Origin: Effrenium voratum
Taxonomy: Eukaryota; Sar; Dinophyceae; Suessiales; Symbiodiniaceae
Reading direction: 5' to 3'
NCBI GenBank assembly: GCA_963377175.1
Contig: CAUJNA010003297.1
Span: 1-64,000, forward strand
DNA length: 64,000 nucleotides
In this document: positions 29,091 to 41,377 of the stretch, in pieces
Layout of the letters: each line of letters opens with the position of its first letter
Numbering within the stretch: the first letter of the stretch is position 1
Position numbers and translations under genes: made by a program
Notes under the pieces: generated by a model
Seen by the model: the letters and a program-made list of their open reading frames with translations, nothing else
Databases searched by the model: none
What the model was told of the DNA's origin: nothing

Positions 29091-30460
29091 AGACCATTGC
29101 ACGCAGCTCGTGGCGTCAAGGTGCAGCGCAGGCTCTTGCAGTCCAATGGCCCTGGTGCTGAGGGGTACGCTTGGCAAGCACGCAAAACGTGAATACAGAG
29201 CTGAGCGGGTCCATGAGCGGGTGCTTTCAATTTATGGACACAGTGCGGCGCAACGCCCCGATGCGCGTGCTGAGCTTGCCGAGCGTGGACAGCTACGACC
29301 CGGCGGAGGAGCGCCGCACTTGGCCTTCGACTCTTGGGAAGCCGCAAAACCACTCAGGCCGATGAAGGAGTTGCCAAGACTCAAAAGTGTCGGCGATCTC
29401 TGGCACCATGGCAAAAGGCAATGACAATGTCTGGAGAAGGCAACTTTGGCAGTGGCAACTTAAGAGGTTTGCGCGCCTGCTCTGTTTGGCCCTAAAGCAT
29501 CTTGATGTTGCTCCTTCAGCTTCATCACTCGCCGTCCCTGACAAGACGGTGCCTTGCCGCCTGACAGTCTGCATGCATCACGCAAATCACGCAAAGGAAA
29601 ATTCGCTGTTACAGTAAGCTCATCGATGGTGAGCGACTTGGGAACATCCGGCTTCGTCGGGCTGCAATGTCAGCGCGTTCGACCTCCTCAGCGGTTGGCT
29701 TCTCCGTGCGTTCGGATTCGGCCTGAATTGAATTTATCGAGACTCTCAGTGAATCCCGCTGGTCCAACTCAGGAATCTGACAGTCCGCTCTGCTCATAGT
29801 TTTACATATACAAGAGTTATCCTAAACCCTAACTGCTCCCTGGCAAGCTCGCTGCAACATCAACAAAACTGCTGGAAGTTCACCGTGATGATTTCGAAGT
29901 TCATCGTTTTGCCAGGTTGGAGATTTAAGATCTCGGTTTGTGATTTCCATGGACTTTTGCTTTACAGCGAGACATGCGTCATTCTGAAAGGCAAGCGCAA
30001 GATGGAGCACAGGCCGATGATTGGTGACGACGCCTTGAGCCCGGAAAAGACCGAAGCATATCCGTTTGAATGGTTGATTTACTTTTGCGTTGCTTTCACC
30101 TCTGTGTGCATGGTTTGGCTGTGCATTTGCATTGTTCTGAAGTTGAAGCGGTGGTTCTTGTTATCAAAGGAAGTTTAGAAGGAAACTTCCGAGTTACGGA
30201 AACTAATTGAAAGGTAGCTCTGCGCAAAGATGAGATGAAGAAAGAATGAATGCACGCGAGAAAACGTGCATATACGTGTGGCGGGGGAATAGAAACCTGC
30301 AAAAAGTGCAACCCTCTGCGGGTTTTGGTTTCTCCGGCTGGCTGAAAGCTACCCCGGTCGCGGCGTCTGACGGAGACGGTCTCGGGAGGTCGCTCGGGAC
30401 GGGCTCGGGACTGTCTCGAGACGGGCTCGCGCTGGGACCATTGGCACGGACGCGCACACT
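29091..30460. other. stretch with only doubtful ORFs
   Basis: At 29160-29370 a plus-strand frame reads QFMDTVRRNAPMRVLSLPSV, coding-like but unidentified. The rest has no recognised family. A small membrane ORF at 29885 is listed separately. Confidence 0.4.
29885..30178 (+). CDS. small putative membrane protein, doubtful
   Basis: A 97-residue frame whose C-terminal third (WLIYFCVAFTSVCMVWLCI) is a clear hydrophobic helix followed by basic residues. Composition differs from the repeats around it. No homologue recognised; may be spurious. Confidence 0.25.
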   Translation: MMISKFIVLPGWRFKISVCDFHGLLLYSETCVILKGKRKMEHRPMIGDDALSPEKTEAYPFEWLIYFCVAFTSVCMVWLCICIVLKLKRWFLLSKEV

Positions 30461-30464
30461 TTCG

Positions 30465-30885
30465 CAAGGTTCAAATTTCGTGGCAGGCGCAGCATTTTGG
30501 CAAGGTCGGGTACAGATTTCGTGGCAGGCGCATCACTTTCGCAAGGTCAAGTGCAGATTTCGTGACAGGCGCGGCATTTTCTTACTTCTGGCACGGACAC
30601 GTCGCAAATCCCATTGGCACGGACGCGCAAGGCGGCGCATGCAGATTTCGTGGCAGGGGCAGCATTTCCGCGAGGTCAGGTACAGATTTCGTGGCAGGGG
30701 CATCCCTTTCGCAAGGTCAAGTACATAATTCGTGGCAGGTGCAGCACTTTCGCAAGGTCAAGTGCAAAATTCGTGGCAGGCGCAGCACTTTCGCAAGGTC
30801 AAGTACAGATTTCGTGGCAGGCGCAGCACTTTCGCGAGGTCAAGTACAGATTTCGTGGCAGGCGCAGCGCTTTTGCAAGGTCAAT
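30465..30885 (+). repeat. minisatellite, ~41-bp unit with agatttcgtggcaggcgcagc
   Basis: About ten tandem units, each carrying tttcgtggcaggcgcagcact and a ttcgcaaggtcaagtac tail. It leaves long spurious frames in several registers. Confidence 0.9.
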
Positions 30886-31215
30886 TTTTGCAGCTGGGGT
30901 TCGAAAATCGCAACTTTTAAGTGCGAAAGTAACTTTCGCAGCTGGGGCTTGTAAGTACAAAAGTAGTGCGCGAAGTCCACTTTCGCAGCCGGGCTTGAAA
31001 ATCGCAACTTTTAAGTACGAAAGTAGTACGCGAAGTCCACTTTCGTAGCTGGGGCTCGAAAATCGCAACTTTTAAGTACGAAAGTAGTACGTGAACTCCA
31101 CTTTCGCAGCTGGGGCTTGAAAATCGCAACTTTTAAGTACGAAAGTAGTACTACGTGAAGTCCACTTTCGCAGCGGGGCTCGAAAATCGCAACTTTTAAG
31201 TACGAAAGTAGCACG
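30886..31215 (+). repeat. minisatellite, ~62-bp unit with cgaaaatcgcaacttttaagta
   Basis: Five tandem units containing gaaaatcgcaacttttaag and cgaaagtagtacgcgaagtc. It abuts the preceding minisatellite and the following microsatellite. Confidence 0.9.
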
Positions 31216-31339
31216 CGAGAGATAGAGAGATAGATAGATAGATAGAGAGAGAGAGACAGATAGATAGATTGGTAGATAGATAGATAGATAGAGAGAGAAA
31301 TAGAGAGAGATAGAGAGATATATAAATAAAAAGACAAAG

Positions 31340-31373
<34 letters not shown>

Positions 31374-31514
31374 ATACACAAATAGATAAACGATAAACAA
31401 ACAGATAGATAGATAGACAGATAGATAGAGAGATAGATCGATAAATAGATAGAAACAGAGATAGAGAGAGATACATAGATAGGTAGATAGATAGAGAAAC
31501 ACATAGATGGATAG

Positions 31515-31545
<31 letters not shown>

Positions 31546-31683
31546 GATAAGTCGAGAGAGAGGTAGATAGAGAGAGGGCAAGATAGGTAGATCTATAGAT
31601 AATTAGAAATACAGATGGATAGATGGATAGAGAGATAGAGAGATGGATAAATACACGTGAGATACTGAGATAGAGAGATAGAG

Positions 31684-31730
<47 letters not shown>

Positions 31731-32225
31731 GAGATAGACAGATAGAGAGAGAGAGAGATGGATAGATAGGTGCAGAGAGATATAGATAGATAGATAGATA
31801 GATAGATAAGCGGGAGATAGATGGATAGATAGATAGATAGAAAGAGATAGAGAAAGAGATAGAGAGATACATAGATAGAAAGAAAGAGAGATAGAGAGAT
31901 AGAAAGATAGAAAGAAAGAGGGATAGAGAGACAGATAGAGAAAGAGAGAGACAGAGATAGAGGGATATAGAGATGGATAGATAGAGAGATAGAGAGATAG
32001 GTAGATATATAGATAGAGAGATAGAGAGATAGATAGAGAAGGTAGATAGAGAGATAGATAGATAGATAAGCAGATAGATAGATAACACGAGAAATAGATA
32101 GACAGGTAGTTAGGTATAGATAGGTAGAGAAAGATAGATAGACAAGCAAACGAATGAAAGAAAGAAAAGACAGATAGAAAGAAGGAAAGAAGGGAGGAAG
32201 GAAGGAAAGAAAGGAAGAGAGGAAG
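31216..32225 (+). repeat. ~1 kb purine-rich AGAT/AGAG microsatellite
   Basis: Almost entirely agat and agag words with few pyrimidines other than T on the plus strand. Minus-strand frames of up to 317 residues of Ser/Leu/Tyr/Ile are artefacts of this repeat. Confidence 0.95.
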
Positions 32226-32801
32226 AATGACGGAGAAAAAGAGTCAAGGAAAGAAAGAGAAAGATGACTATAGTTTTTATATTTTTGAAACTTCCGCCAC
32301 CCGGCTTGCCGGCTTTACTGGTATATCCGGAGCATTCACGAGAACAAGTTCTGGATTACGAGAACTGGAAAGAAGTATCACAAGAAGAGATGCAAATGGC
32401 TGGCGTCTGGATCTCCGACTATGATCTTTGAGAGTGATGCCATCAAGAACAAGTATACGAAGTGCAAAACTTGCTTTCCTGAAAGCGTTGGAACCGCCAA
32501 GTCTGTGGCGAAGAAGAGAAAGGGAGCGTGAGAGAAATGTGCCCCGGTTTGCTGGAATGGGGATTTGATTAGCGTTTCACACTCTTTGGATGCAGCAACA
32601 TAGACTGCCAGAAAACGTGCAGTTTAGTGTGCAGACAAAGTCCATGAGAGACTGTGTCTGAGGCGGGGTGTTTACCTTGATGGTACACCATGCACCGTTT
32701 TCATGTGTTTTCACGTTACCTTGTCAACTCGTTGTGAACTCTTGCCAACTGAGCTGTGCAATGACACTTCGATGCAGGCGTCTTTGTTCACGGAAGAGTT
32801 A
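32226..32801. other. stretch without recognised gene
   Basis: Purine-rich at its left edge, then mixed sequence with no frame above about 70 residues and no motifs. Confidence 0.5.
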
Positions 32802-32958
32802 GCATATCTAGGGGTCGTTTTGTTGAGCCACACGCCTGCGCGCAGCATTTTAGATTTGAAAGCCTTTGCAGGACGAGGTCGTTTCCTGGGCGGACGAGTG
32901 TCAGAACCCTCCCAGGTGCAATAGAATCCGTTTGGGAAACCCCCTCTAAAGAGAGAGT
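32802..32958. mobile_element. foldback family, single right arm
   Basis: Matches the right arm of copy 1 (gcatatctaggggtc, gccacacgcctgc, gcaggacgaggtc, aatagaatcc, tttgggaaac) and ends with ccctctaaagagagag. The left arm is absent. Confidence 0.75.
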
Positions 32959-32989
32959 TTGGGAACAACCTGGTCCTTGGTAGTCGAGT

Positions 32990-33390
32990 CAAGTCACGTA
33001 ACATCGCAGTCAAGGAACTGGTTTCTCATAAACAACTTGCCTTGCTCCCATCTGAACGCACGTTTTGAAACACTTCCAAGGACTGCCAGGAAGTCCATCT
33101 TGTATGCAACAAGATCCTCTGGTGACAATTCCCTTGATGAGAAAGTTTACTCCTTGACATGGGATGAGGTTTGGTTGGGGTGGCTTGAAGCACCAATCGA
33201 CGTCCATTCACTACCGGATGATGCTGTCATCAGTAGACGCTTTGGACTTCAGCAACCGAACAAAGTCCGGCTTATAGATGACCTTAGCATCTCGCAACTA
33301 AACTCGACGGTGCAGGCGTCCGAGTCACCAAGGCCTCAATCAACCGATGTTATCGGGGCCTTGGTGGTTCAGCTAATGCGGCAGTTGCCC
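32990..33390 (+). pseudogene. reverse-transcriptase N-terminal fragment (other retroelement family)
   Basis: In frame: EVWLGWLEAPID, DDAVISRRFGLQQPNKVRLIDDLS, ISQLNSTVQ. The xxRRFGxxQxxKxRxIDDxSxSxxN pattern is the fingers region of dinoflagellate retroelement RTs and differs from the DIRS-like RT of this window. It is cut off by a minisatellite before the palm. Confidence 0.55.
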
Positions 33391-33785
33391 CGCCCAAAGT
33401 GCGCAGAGGGTTCACTTCGCGTTCTCAAAATGCGCACCGCGCCGCAACAAGAGCGATTTGACCCGCGGGTTCACTTTGTATTTTCAAAGCGTGCGCCGCA
33501 CCGCAGCGAGAGCGATGCAACCCACCCAAACTGCGCAGAGGGTTCGCTTTGCATTCGCTTCACTTGCGTTTCCCAAAGCGCGCAGAGGGTTCGCTTTGCA
33601 TTCACTTTGCGTTTGCAAAATGTGCGCCGCGCCACAGCGAAAGCGATTGGACCCACCCAAAGTGCGCAGAGGGTTCGCTTTGCATTTTCAACAAGTGCGC
33701 CGCGCCACAGCGAGAGCAATTCGACCCACCCAAAGTGCTGCGCCTGCCACGACATCGGCGCGCAAGATCGAAAGTACTGCACCTG
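33391..33785 (+). repeat. minisatellite, ~77-bp unit with aaagtgcgcagagggttcgctttgc
   Basis: Five to six diverged units containing cccacccaaagtgcgcagagg and gcgccgcgccacagcgagagcgat. Produces the spurious frames of this region. Confidence 0.85.
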
Positions 33786-34069
33786 CTACGAAACGCAATC
33801 GTGAAAACGAGCCGATTGTACGACCGGGCCAACGAAAACGGCGCCGGCGCAAACACTATCACGCGCCTGCCAAGCAGAACGCCTCAAAACAACCACCCCT
33901 GGATCGCAAATCCCACTGGCACGGCAACGAGAACACGCAACCTTCCAAAACACTGCGCCTGCGCAGCGAAACGACACCTCGAGCTGTAAAACTACGACTC
34001 CCATGACACGCTTCAAGTCATCCAAACGATGTGTAACACGCTTTCCCCAACGGCATGGCCTTACGATCC

Positions 34070-34135
34070 ACTCGCGGACGCTTGCAGACGCTTGAGGACG
34101 CTTGCGGACGCTTGCGGGCGCTTGCGAACACAGCG
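34070..34135 (+). repeat. short tandem repeat, gcggacgcttg unit
   Basis: Six head-to-tail 11-12-bp units. Confidence 0.85.
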
Positions 34136-34139
34136 ACGC

Positions 34140-37100
34140 ATCTGGCGAACACATGCGCACCCCCAGACCCCCTTCTATAACGGGAACCCTTCGCTACGCA
34201 TTCGGGAAAATGTGCTTTTGATTGGTCGCACCAAACATCATGAGCAGTGTGTTTTTTATGCACGATTCAATTTTGTGGGTTTGCAGATGAGGCCAATTTT
34301 GCAAGCACGCTGATGAAGCTAGGTGAGGAAGGGCTGAGTCAATTTAGTTTCAATCCTCGCTTGCAACGAACCTAAACAAGCTAACGGGGACAGTTTCCAC
34401 ACCGAAACATTGTGATGTTGTTTTTCAAACACATGTAGCACAGAGCTTGACAAACACGAAACCTGCAGCAAACGTTGCTGCCATGAGCAACTCATGGCTC
34501 GCTCTTCGCACCGACATTGCCACGTCAGAATATTTGGAAGCATTTTCTGGCAGCGTCACAATGAGGGACAGAGGAACCACGGACTGTCCGTTCGCAAGTA
34601 CAAACAAAACACACTTATTCAGCACTGGCAAGTGGAGTGTTGAAAACATTTCGAGAAGTTTCGGCGTTTTTGGACATGACGGCCTTGACATTTCTTGTGA
34701 TGAAACCAGTGTAAACATGGTCCCGCGATGTTTTGCATGGGCTGAGTTGTTGAACTCACAACACGGTTTTTCGCCCGGACTGCCAGCATCGAAGTAAAAA
34801 CATCGCTCAACCATGCTGCCTTCGAGTTTCCCATTGGGACAGGCCGATGAAACCGAACAAAGCCAAACGAAATGCCACTTTTAGTGCATATGCGCCTCAG
34901 ACGGTCAGATTTCGATTGCACCCAAATGCTTGCATGTTGAGCTCACCAGCGAAAGGGCGCAACGGCTTCGGACTGAGGGCGCGGCCTGCAAGCGAAGGCA
35001 TGTGGTTTTGCCCCGCAAACAGCATCCCCGGAACCCGAAAACGAGGGGCCTCAGGGACACGGCACTGCACAGCTTGCTGACTGGGATGAGTTGCCAGCCC
35101 ACACTCTTAGAACACGAAGAGAAGCCGAAAAGCAAGAGCCGCGCCTGCTTACGATTGTATCCGATTCAGCCGTGGGCGCAACAACTTGCAGAGCGACAAT
35201 TTCATTTCGTTGGCTGCTCCAGGGGCTCCCACCCATCCAGCTTCGGGCAGCGGGCCCAAACAGTGTCATCTTACTTTGAAACGGTTCAGTAGGCAAAGCG
35301 TGATTTGACCAGCATGTTTTCAACTCGCCTTGGTCCCCTGCTTCCTGTGGCGACGTCCGAGATCTCTCAGTCCAAGGTTGTATCAGCTGCGCGGCACTGG
35401 CGCTCGTCAAGGGACTGCGTGGAGATGCTCTTTCAGCCAGGCGCCATTTCTCTTCCTTTGAGCGCAGCAGCTAGCAAGTTTCGACGAGCACGCCATGCGT
35501 GCAATTGATGCGGGCAGCTACTCAAACGCGCGGAGAAGGCTTGCTCAGCATGAAACAGAATCAACGATTTCTCGCTAAAACAAAAGACTAAATGCAAAAG
35601 CTGATGAGGAGCTGGGTGAACACGTTTTCTTCCGCATTGTTTCCCAACCACTCTGCACGCTATGTTTGCCAAGCCTTACGCAAGTCCTCCTTTTTTTGCG
35701 GAGACATCATCGGGGGGGGGGGGCGGGACGTGCGAGAAGCGTGCCGTCCTGTATGCGAAGTGCTGCGTCGGCCGCTTTTGCCCGCCCAGGGGCCTTACCA
35801 CGCGTGAGCGGCAGCAGGAGGCGCCAACGTGGGCTACACTGTGTGGAAGGGTCGAGTCAAACCCCCAGCATCTGCAAGCGCAGCCTGTCCTCGATCCTTG
35901 TTCCTGTTTCCTGGAGCATGCCTGGGTTCCCGTCGGGGTGCCGCACGAAACCATGGAGCTCAGCAGCGCGCGGCTGAGGGCGTCCATTCTTGTGCACCAA
36001 CGAAACCAGCGTGACGTCGCAGCACAAAACGGTTTGCGGAGGTCGAATAATGCTCGCTGATCGCACTCCAGCCCCCAAGTTGCTGCAGCAGGTGTTGTCG
36101 GGCCTCGGTTCTTCGGCAGCTTCCGTGCCTTGCTTGCAATCGGCAAGCAGCGGCAGCTCTCGCAGTTCCCTTTCTCGCCAAGGAGATGGCAAGTGGTTGG
36201 CAGCGGCAGGGCGACGGCTGCTGTTGAGGACAACATGTTTGAAGGCTTTTCCGCTTCGACTCTTCACAGCCCTCCTCAACGGCCTCCGAACTTACGGCCC
36301 CTTTCTCCGTCGCCTCCGCCTCCCACTCCCCACCGCGACGCTGGGTTGGCGCCCAGCTTTCTGTGGACGCAACTGTGCGCAACCACTCCCTTTCTTTTTC
36401 GGGCAGGCTGGAGCAGGCGGTTGCGTCACGCGCGCAGGGAAGAAGGAGCCAGCGTCAGAACCGAGCCAACGCATGTGCCGACTTGAACCTGCGCAGGTCG
36501 TTGATAGGCGCTGAGAAGTTGTTGCAAGCAGTGGGGGGCTAGCAACTCGTAGTCCAGTCTTGCGCGTTTGCGCGCGAGAAACCCACGAAGATGCGCTCCA
36601 GGCTCACGCAAAGCAGCCGCCCGCGCAACGTTTTTGCTAAACACGCTCACGCGGAACCGCCTGCCAGCCGCGTCCTTTGAGGTGCCCGGCCTGTCACCTT
36701 GCGATTGCTTGCGTGCAGCATGATTCCTGGTGATTGGAAACCCCGTCACCGTCATTCCTGTGCCAGCCACCCGCGCATCCCCGACCTCCAGTGTTGTTTT
36801 GGGTTCCGCGCGCTTTTCCCGTCGTTTGGTTTCCCCTCCTCTGGAAGCCTTGCTAGCAATGGAGCTGAGCAAGGCGGAATGCGCGGTTGGGGAGCGGGCC
36901 GGCCCCCAGTGACAGCTGCGTCATGAGCCTCCGCAAAGGCGAGCTTTGAAGGAGCAGGTCTTGCTTGGCGCGTGTGGCCGGCAGCTGGGCGGCAACAACC
37001 GCAGGAGGGCCACAAGGAACCCCAAGTCCGGCTCAGCTTGCAAAGTTGGGTCGCCGACCCGCATCGGGGCGTCGGTCAACCAAGCTCACGGATTCCCAGC

Positions 37101-37350
37101 GGCCCTTTTTTCGCCTTCGTGGACTTCGAGCATCTGGTCCGCGAAGGCGCCGTCGAACACGCCGTCGCGGTCGAACTAGATCTTCTCCGGGAAGCCCGCC
37201 CAACTCGCCCACACCGTAGTGAGGACATCAAACACCTGTGCGGGTCTTTGTGGGGTAGAGGACGTTGAAGCTACCAAACCTGAGGCATTCTCGGAACGAA
37301 GACTTCGTTCGCGCGGGCGCTAGCTCATCAAGGCTAAGTGAACCTAGATG
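34140..37350. other. 3.2 kb without recognised gene
   Basis: Many overlapping frames of 60-190 residues occur on both strands, but none shows family motifs and those longest are mutually antisense (for example 35676-36236 minus and 35662-36060 plus). A G-run lies at about 35711. I cannot support any gene here. Confidence 0.5.
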
Positions 37351-37354
37351 CAGT

Positions 37355-37993
37355 TCAACTGGCAAAGCGACTGTGGCGTGCTACGTGCAAGTGCGAGAGT
37401 ACGACCCGCGCACGCCGGAACAAGTGCTGGGACAATAGGTCAGAAACCACACGGGCACGGGCCGAAGAAACGATGACGTAAATGTCATCGAGGTAGGCAA
37501 GAACAATTGGGCTTGCTGGGCCGATACTTCCCCCGTCCCGAGCCCGCCCCGCGGATTCGATGCCGGCGCGGAGGAAGCCGGACGGCTTGAAGGGTGGGCA
37601 CGGGGCGCGCGAACTCCTCTGCGAGCTGACAGCGTGCAACGGCCGCCAAGAACTTGCCGGGCAGCGCCTTGCCGATGGCGGCCTGGCGCCGAAGCATCTC
37701 GTGACAGCTGCGAAGGGGTGCATGGCGAGGGCGGCCCTGCGACATCCGCGCCAGGCGGCTGCCGGAGGAGGCTTTTGAGGGGTGAAAGCGCTCGCGCACG
37801 TCGGCAGAGCAGACGCGAATGCAGATACGCTTCCAGCAGTGCTTCTTGCACCCGGCCGGGGAGGTACCCATTGGGGCCGGCGGGCGCACGCACCGGCTGA
37901 AGTGAGACGGCGTGAGCGCCCGAGCTCGCTGGAAAAAAGGGCTGCGTGCCACGCACTGGCTGGGACGGGCGGCGCCGACGCCAGACTCGACAC
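37355..37993 (-). pseudogene. LINE-type RT palm fragment, minus strand
   Basis: The C-terminal part of this frame reads SPIVLAYLDDIYVIVSSARA. YLDD with flanking LAYLDDIYV is the RT catalytic motif of the same LINE type that gives FVDD at 40 kb on the plus strand. Upstream residues are not clearly in frame. Confidence 0.5.
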
Positions 37994-38239
37994 TCTGCCC
38001 GCCCCCGCAGCGGGAGTGATGGGAACCGCGTCCGCGTCATGTTGGGACGTGCGCCGCCGTCATTGCGGGGGAACGCGCTGCCACGCCCACCCAAAATGTC
38101 ACCCCGCTGGCCCGCTTGACAAGTCCGAGTGCCCGACCGCAAACGCACGGCGGGGACACCACGCCACCTCATCTGCGGCGCGTGCGCGCTCAGCCTGGCC
38201 TGCCGGAAGCTTGCGCTCGGCCGTGCTGGCCCCCTTGCT

Positions 38240-38760
38240 AGGGCGCAGTGAGGCCGCCCCCTGTCCTCGCTCCACATGCCACTCTTGCACGTAGGGGGCT
38301 CGCGAGGGCCTCCGCGGTCCCAGAGTGGCGCGCAGGCCGGCGCGTGGCTTGCAGCAGTCCCGGCACGACGCTTTCGCCTGAACACATGCACGTCGTTTGG
38401 CGCAGGCGCTTGAGGTTGCCATTGACGCAGCAACGTTGTGGCGGCGATGGCCAGCCGGACTGTGGACGCGGGGCCGATGTGTTGGGGGACCATCGGGTCT
38501 CCTGCCCTCATTCCGGCTTGCTTGCCCGTAGAGCCCTGGCCGTTGAGCACGCGGTGGCTGCGGCTGGACTTGGTCGTCTTCGGGGCCACGGAGCGGGGAG
38601 AAGAACTGTGCAGCGATGCCACGCTCGTCAGCCCTGTCCGCAGTTATGGCCGGCCACACGCCGGCGCGGCGGATCGCGATGGCGTCGCGGCCGGCGCGGC
38701 GGATCGCGATGGCGTCGCGCTGTCCGAGCCCAAGTGAGGTTGCATTCCTGGCTTGCATAA
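38240..38760 (+). pseudogene. LINE-type ORF2 C-terminal fragment
   Basis: Contains SPEHMHVVWRRRLRLPL, equivalent to PPAHMHVVSLRYGLSL at the end of the 40-kb LINE, then GADVLGDHRVSCPHSGLLARRA. This is a C-terminal zinc-type motif that the 40-kb copy lacks. Just upstream another frame gives SQSGAQAGAWLAAVP, equivalent to SQSGPHAGAWLAAVP there. Frames are broken. Confidence 0.6.
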
Positions 38761-39904
38761 CCCCCCCCGTTGAACCCACCCCCCTTCCAAAGCAAGACCA
38801 AATTAAGAGGACGCGGAAAATTAAGGCCGGCCTCATTACGGCCTTGTGGCCTCAACTTGGCTCCAAAAATAACCGGGAAGTAGAGCTAAATCACGACCAA
38901 ATTAAGTTTTCGAAATTCACCCTTGTGGACAAATTAAGGCCTAATCAAGGTGTTGTTTCTGCACCAATGACTCAAGCATATTCAAGCCAATTCAAGCCAA
39001 CAATGAAAATAGCAAAGCAGACTGAGCTCAAACGCGGCATCCGGTCCTTGGCGCGCCCGGGCACTTGAAGCGCCAGCTCGGCTGCGCCCCAGTGTTGTCG
39101 GCGCTCTTGTTGCCAGGTGGTCGGCCCAGCTGACCCATGCAGCCATGACAGCCTTTGCTTCGCCCTTTTTCAGGCAGGCTGCCGGGCCGGAGCTTTGCAA
39201 TGCCGGGGGTGGCACCCTGCCTCCCCTCGGCACCTTGCTGGCTGATCTTGCCCACGTGCAACTGGCGGGCGCATCCCGCTTGCCCGGCCGGTGAGCCGCG
39301 CAGCCGGGAGCCGCGGTATACAAATGGCTGCCCCCTTAAATGCCCCCTAAGCACATCCGGGGGCCGCTGGTATATAAGTGGCCTGCAGGAGCAGACGGAA
39401 AAAAGGCGCGGGGGGGAAAAAAAACAAGGCGATCTCGGCTCTGTTCGCGTCTGTGCAGCACCGAGCTCTCGGCAGCCGCGGCGAGCCGCTCCTAGCGTTC
39501 CTTGACGATTTGACGTGCGCGGAGGTCGCGAGGGCGGCCTGGCTCAAGCGTCTAGGTCAAGCTGGCCCAGTAGCTTGTTCCCGGCCCTCTCCCCGGCCGG
39601 CTTGGGGCCTGCTGGCTTTCTGCCCCCAATGCTGGTGGCTGCGCAGCCCACAGGGTCTAGGCTGGCCTGCGCGTGTGCTCCGCGGATTGGATTGCTTTGC
39701 GTCGCAGATGGATCGAGCCGGCTGCTCCGGAGATTTGAGCTATTGGGGGAGTTGGTGCGGCTTACGGGGGGTTGCCGCTTCACACCACGCTGCAGGCTTC
39801 ACCCGGGCTGCAGTGGACCAGGCCAGGAAGGCCTTTGAGCTTGCTGGCCTTGCCCGCCGTTGCTGCTTAAAGGAGTCTTCTTCCTAGCCACCCTTCCCTG
39901 ACTC
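38761..39904. other. stretch with weak RT echo only
   Basis: No intact gene. At about 39446-39535 the plus frame reads ALFASVQHRALGSRGE and PLLAFLDDL, which could be a worn copy of the LINE palm. A tatataagtgg word near 39370 resembles a TATA box, but dinoflagellates do not normally use one. Confidence 0.35.
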
Positions 39905-41376
39905 TTGACGCTGGCTGGGGGAAGCAACCCTGGCCGCCTTGTCCGGCCCGGACCGCCGCCCGCCACAGCCTCGAAGGCCGCTTCCGCCGCCGCCCTCTCT
40001 GCCGGCGGCCGCTATCCGGCTCGATGCCGGCGCCGTAGCGGACGCCCTCCGCACGGCCAAAAAGGGCATGGCGGCGGGGCTGTCCGGCGCCACGGTTGAC
40101 CACTACAAAATCCTGCTGGCCGGTGTCCCGGGCTGCTTTCCTCGACAAACTGGCGGAAGTGACGCCTTCGCTTGTACCCTTGGTCCGCGCCTTCTATGCG
40201 CGGCAATCGGTGTACTTGTGGTGGGACGGTGCCGGCGCCTGCCACCGCATCCTACACGCAGGGCGACGCGTTGGCTCCCGCCCTGTTTGCCCTTGCGCAG
40301 CACGCAGCGCTGGTGGCGGCTTCCCAGCAGCTCCGGCCGGGGGAGTTTCTCGCTGCTTTCGTGGACGACTTGTATATCGTCCCAATCGCGCGCGCGGCGC
40401 ACTCGAAGCGGTTTCTTCTGCCGTTGAGGAACTTGCCGGGGTTGCCGCCAACCTAGGCAAAACGCGCGTCTACAATCGCGCCGGGGGCGCCGCTCCGCCG
40501 GGCATTTCGGAGCTCGGCCCTGAGGCGTGGCGTGGCGACAAACCGTTGCCCGAGCGTGGGTTTGTTGCCCTCGGCACGCCCATCGGCGCCCCGGAGTACG
40601 TTGCTGCGTGCGCGAGGGAGCGCCTGGAGCAGGAGCAGGGCTTGCTGGCAGAGCTGCCACAGCTGCCTGACTCGCAGTGTGCCTGGCTGCTGCTCCTCTT
40701 TTGCGCCGCGCCTCGGGCGCAACACTTGCTCCGCACCGTGCCGCCTTCCCAATCGGCGGCGTACGCGGAAGCACATGATCATGCGGTCTGGGGCACGCTG
40801 CAAGCGCTCCTCGGCGAGCGCGGCGCCGCTTGGCCGGAGGCCCGCCGCCTTGCTTTTCTTCCAGCGCGCGAGGGCGGCCTTGGTGTCTTGTGTGCCACAC
40901 GCGCTGCGCCTGCCGCCTACGGGGCGGCCTGGGCCGATTCCTTGCTGGTCATGCTCCAGCGTCGCCCTGATGCGGCGGAGCGATGTGTGCGGGAGCTTTT
41001 CGTAGACGACGAAGCTGCCGCCCCTTGCCTTCGCGAGGCGGCCGTCGCTGGCGACCTGCTCCGGCGCCACTGGCCCGAGCGTCCGTCCTGGCAGGACATC
41101 CTTGCGCGCTCGGCCCTTCCCGCTGTAGCGGATGACAGTGAACCAGGCGATTGGCCGCATGGTTGGTGGCAACTTCTCGCGTCTCGCGCACTCAACTCCC
41201 ATTTTCGCGAGACCGAGCTTCTGCCACACATGCGGCCGAGCGACCGCGCTTGTCTCCGCTCGCAGTCTGGCCCGCATGCGGGGGCTTGGCTTGCGGCTGT
41301 GCCGACTGACCCGGGCACCACGCTGCCCCCGGCGCACATGCACGTCGTGTCCCTCCGCTACGGCCTTAGCCTTTGA
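39905..41376 (+). pseudogene. LINE-type reverse transcriptase, frameshifted
   Basis: Pieces in order are ADALRTAKKGMAAGLSGATV (about 40036), GDALAPALFALAQHAAL and AAFVDDLYIV (catalytic FVDD, about 40360), and ANLGKTRVYN (about 40450). From there one frame is open to 41376, with GFVALGTPIGAPEYVAACAR and AWLLLLFCAAPRAQHLLRTV, typical of the RT thumb of dinoflagellate LINEs. It ends at PPAHMHVVSLRYGLSL, lacking the zinc-type tail seen at 38.5 kb. At least two frame changes before FVDD; non-functional. Confidence 0.7.
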
Positions 41377-41377
41377 T

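Noticed and set aside
31196..32149. 317-residue minus-strand ORF rich in Ser, Leu, Tyr and Ile
   Set aside because: Direct translation of the AGAT/AGAG microsatellite.
37381..38622. 413-residue minus-strand ORF
   Set aside because: Arg/Pro/Ala/Ser-rich GC-driven frame, antisense to LINE C-terminal sequence over part of its length; no motif of its own.
39368..39380. TATA-box-like tatataagtgg
   Set aside because: Dinoflagellate promoters do not normally use TATA boxes and no gene start is evident downstream.
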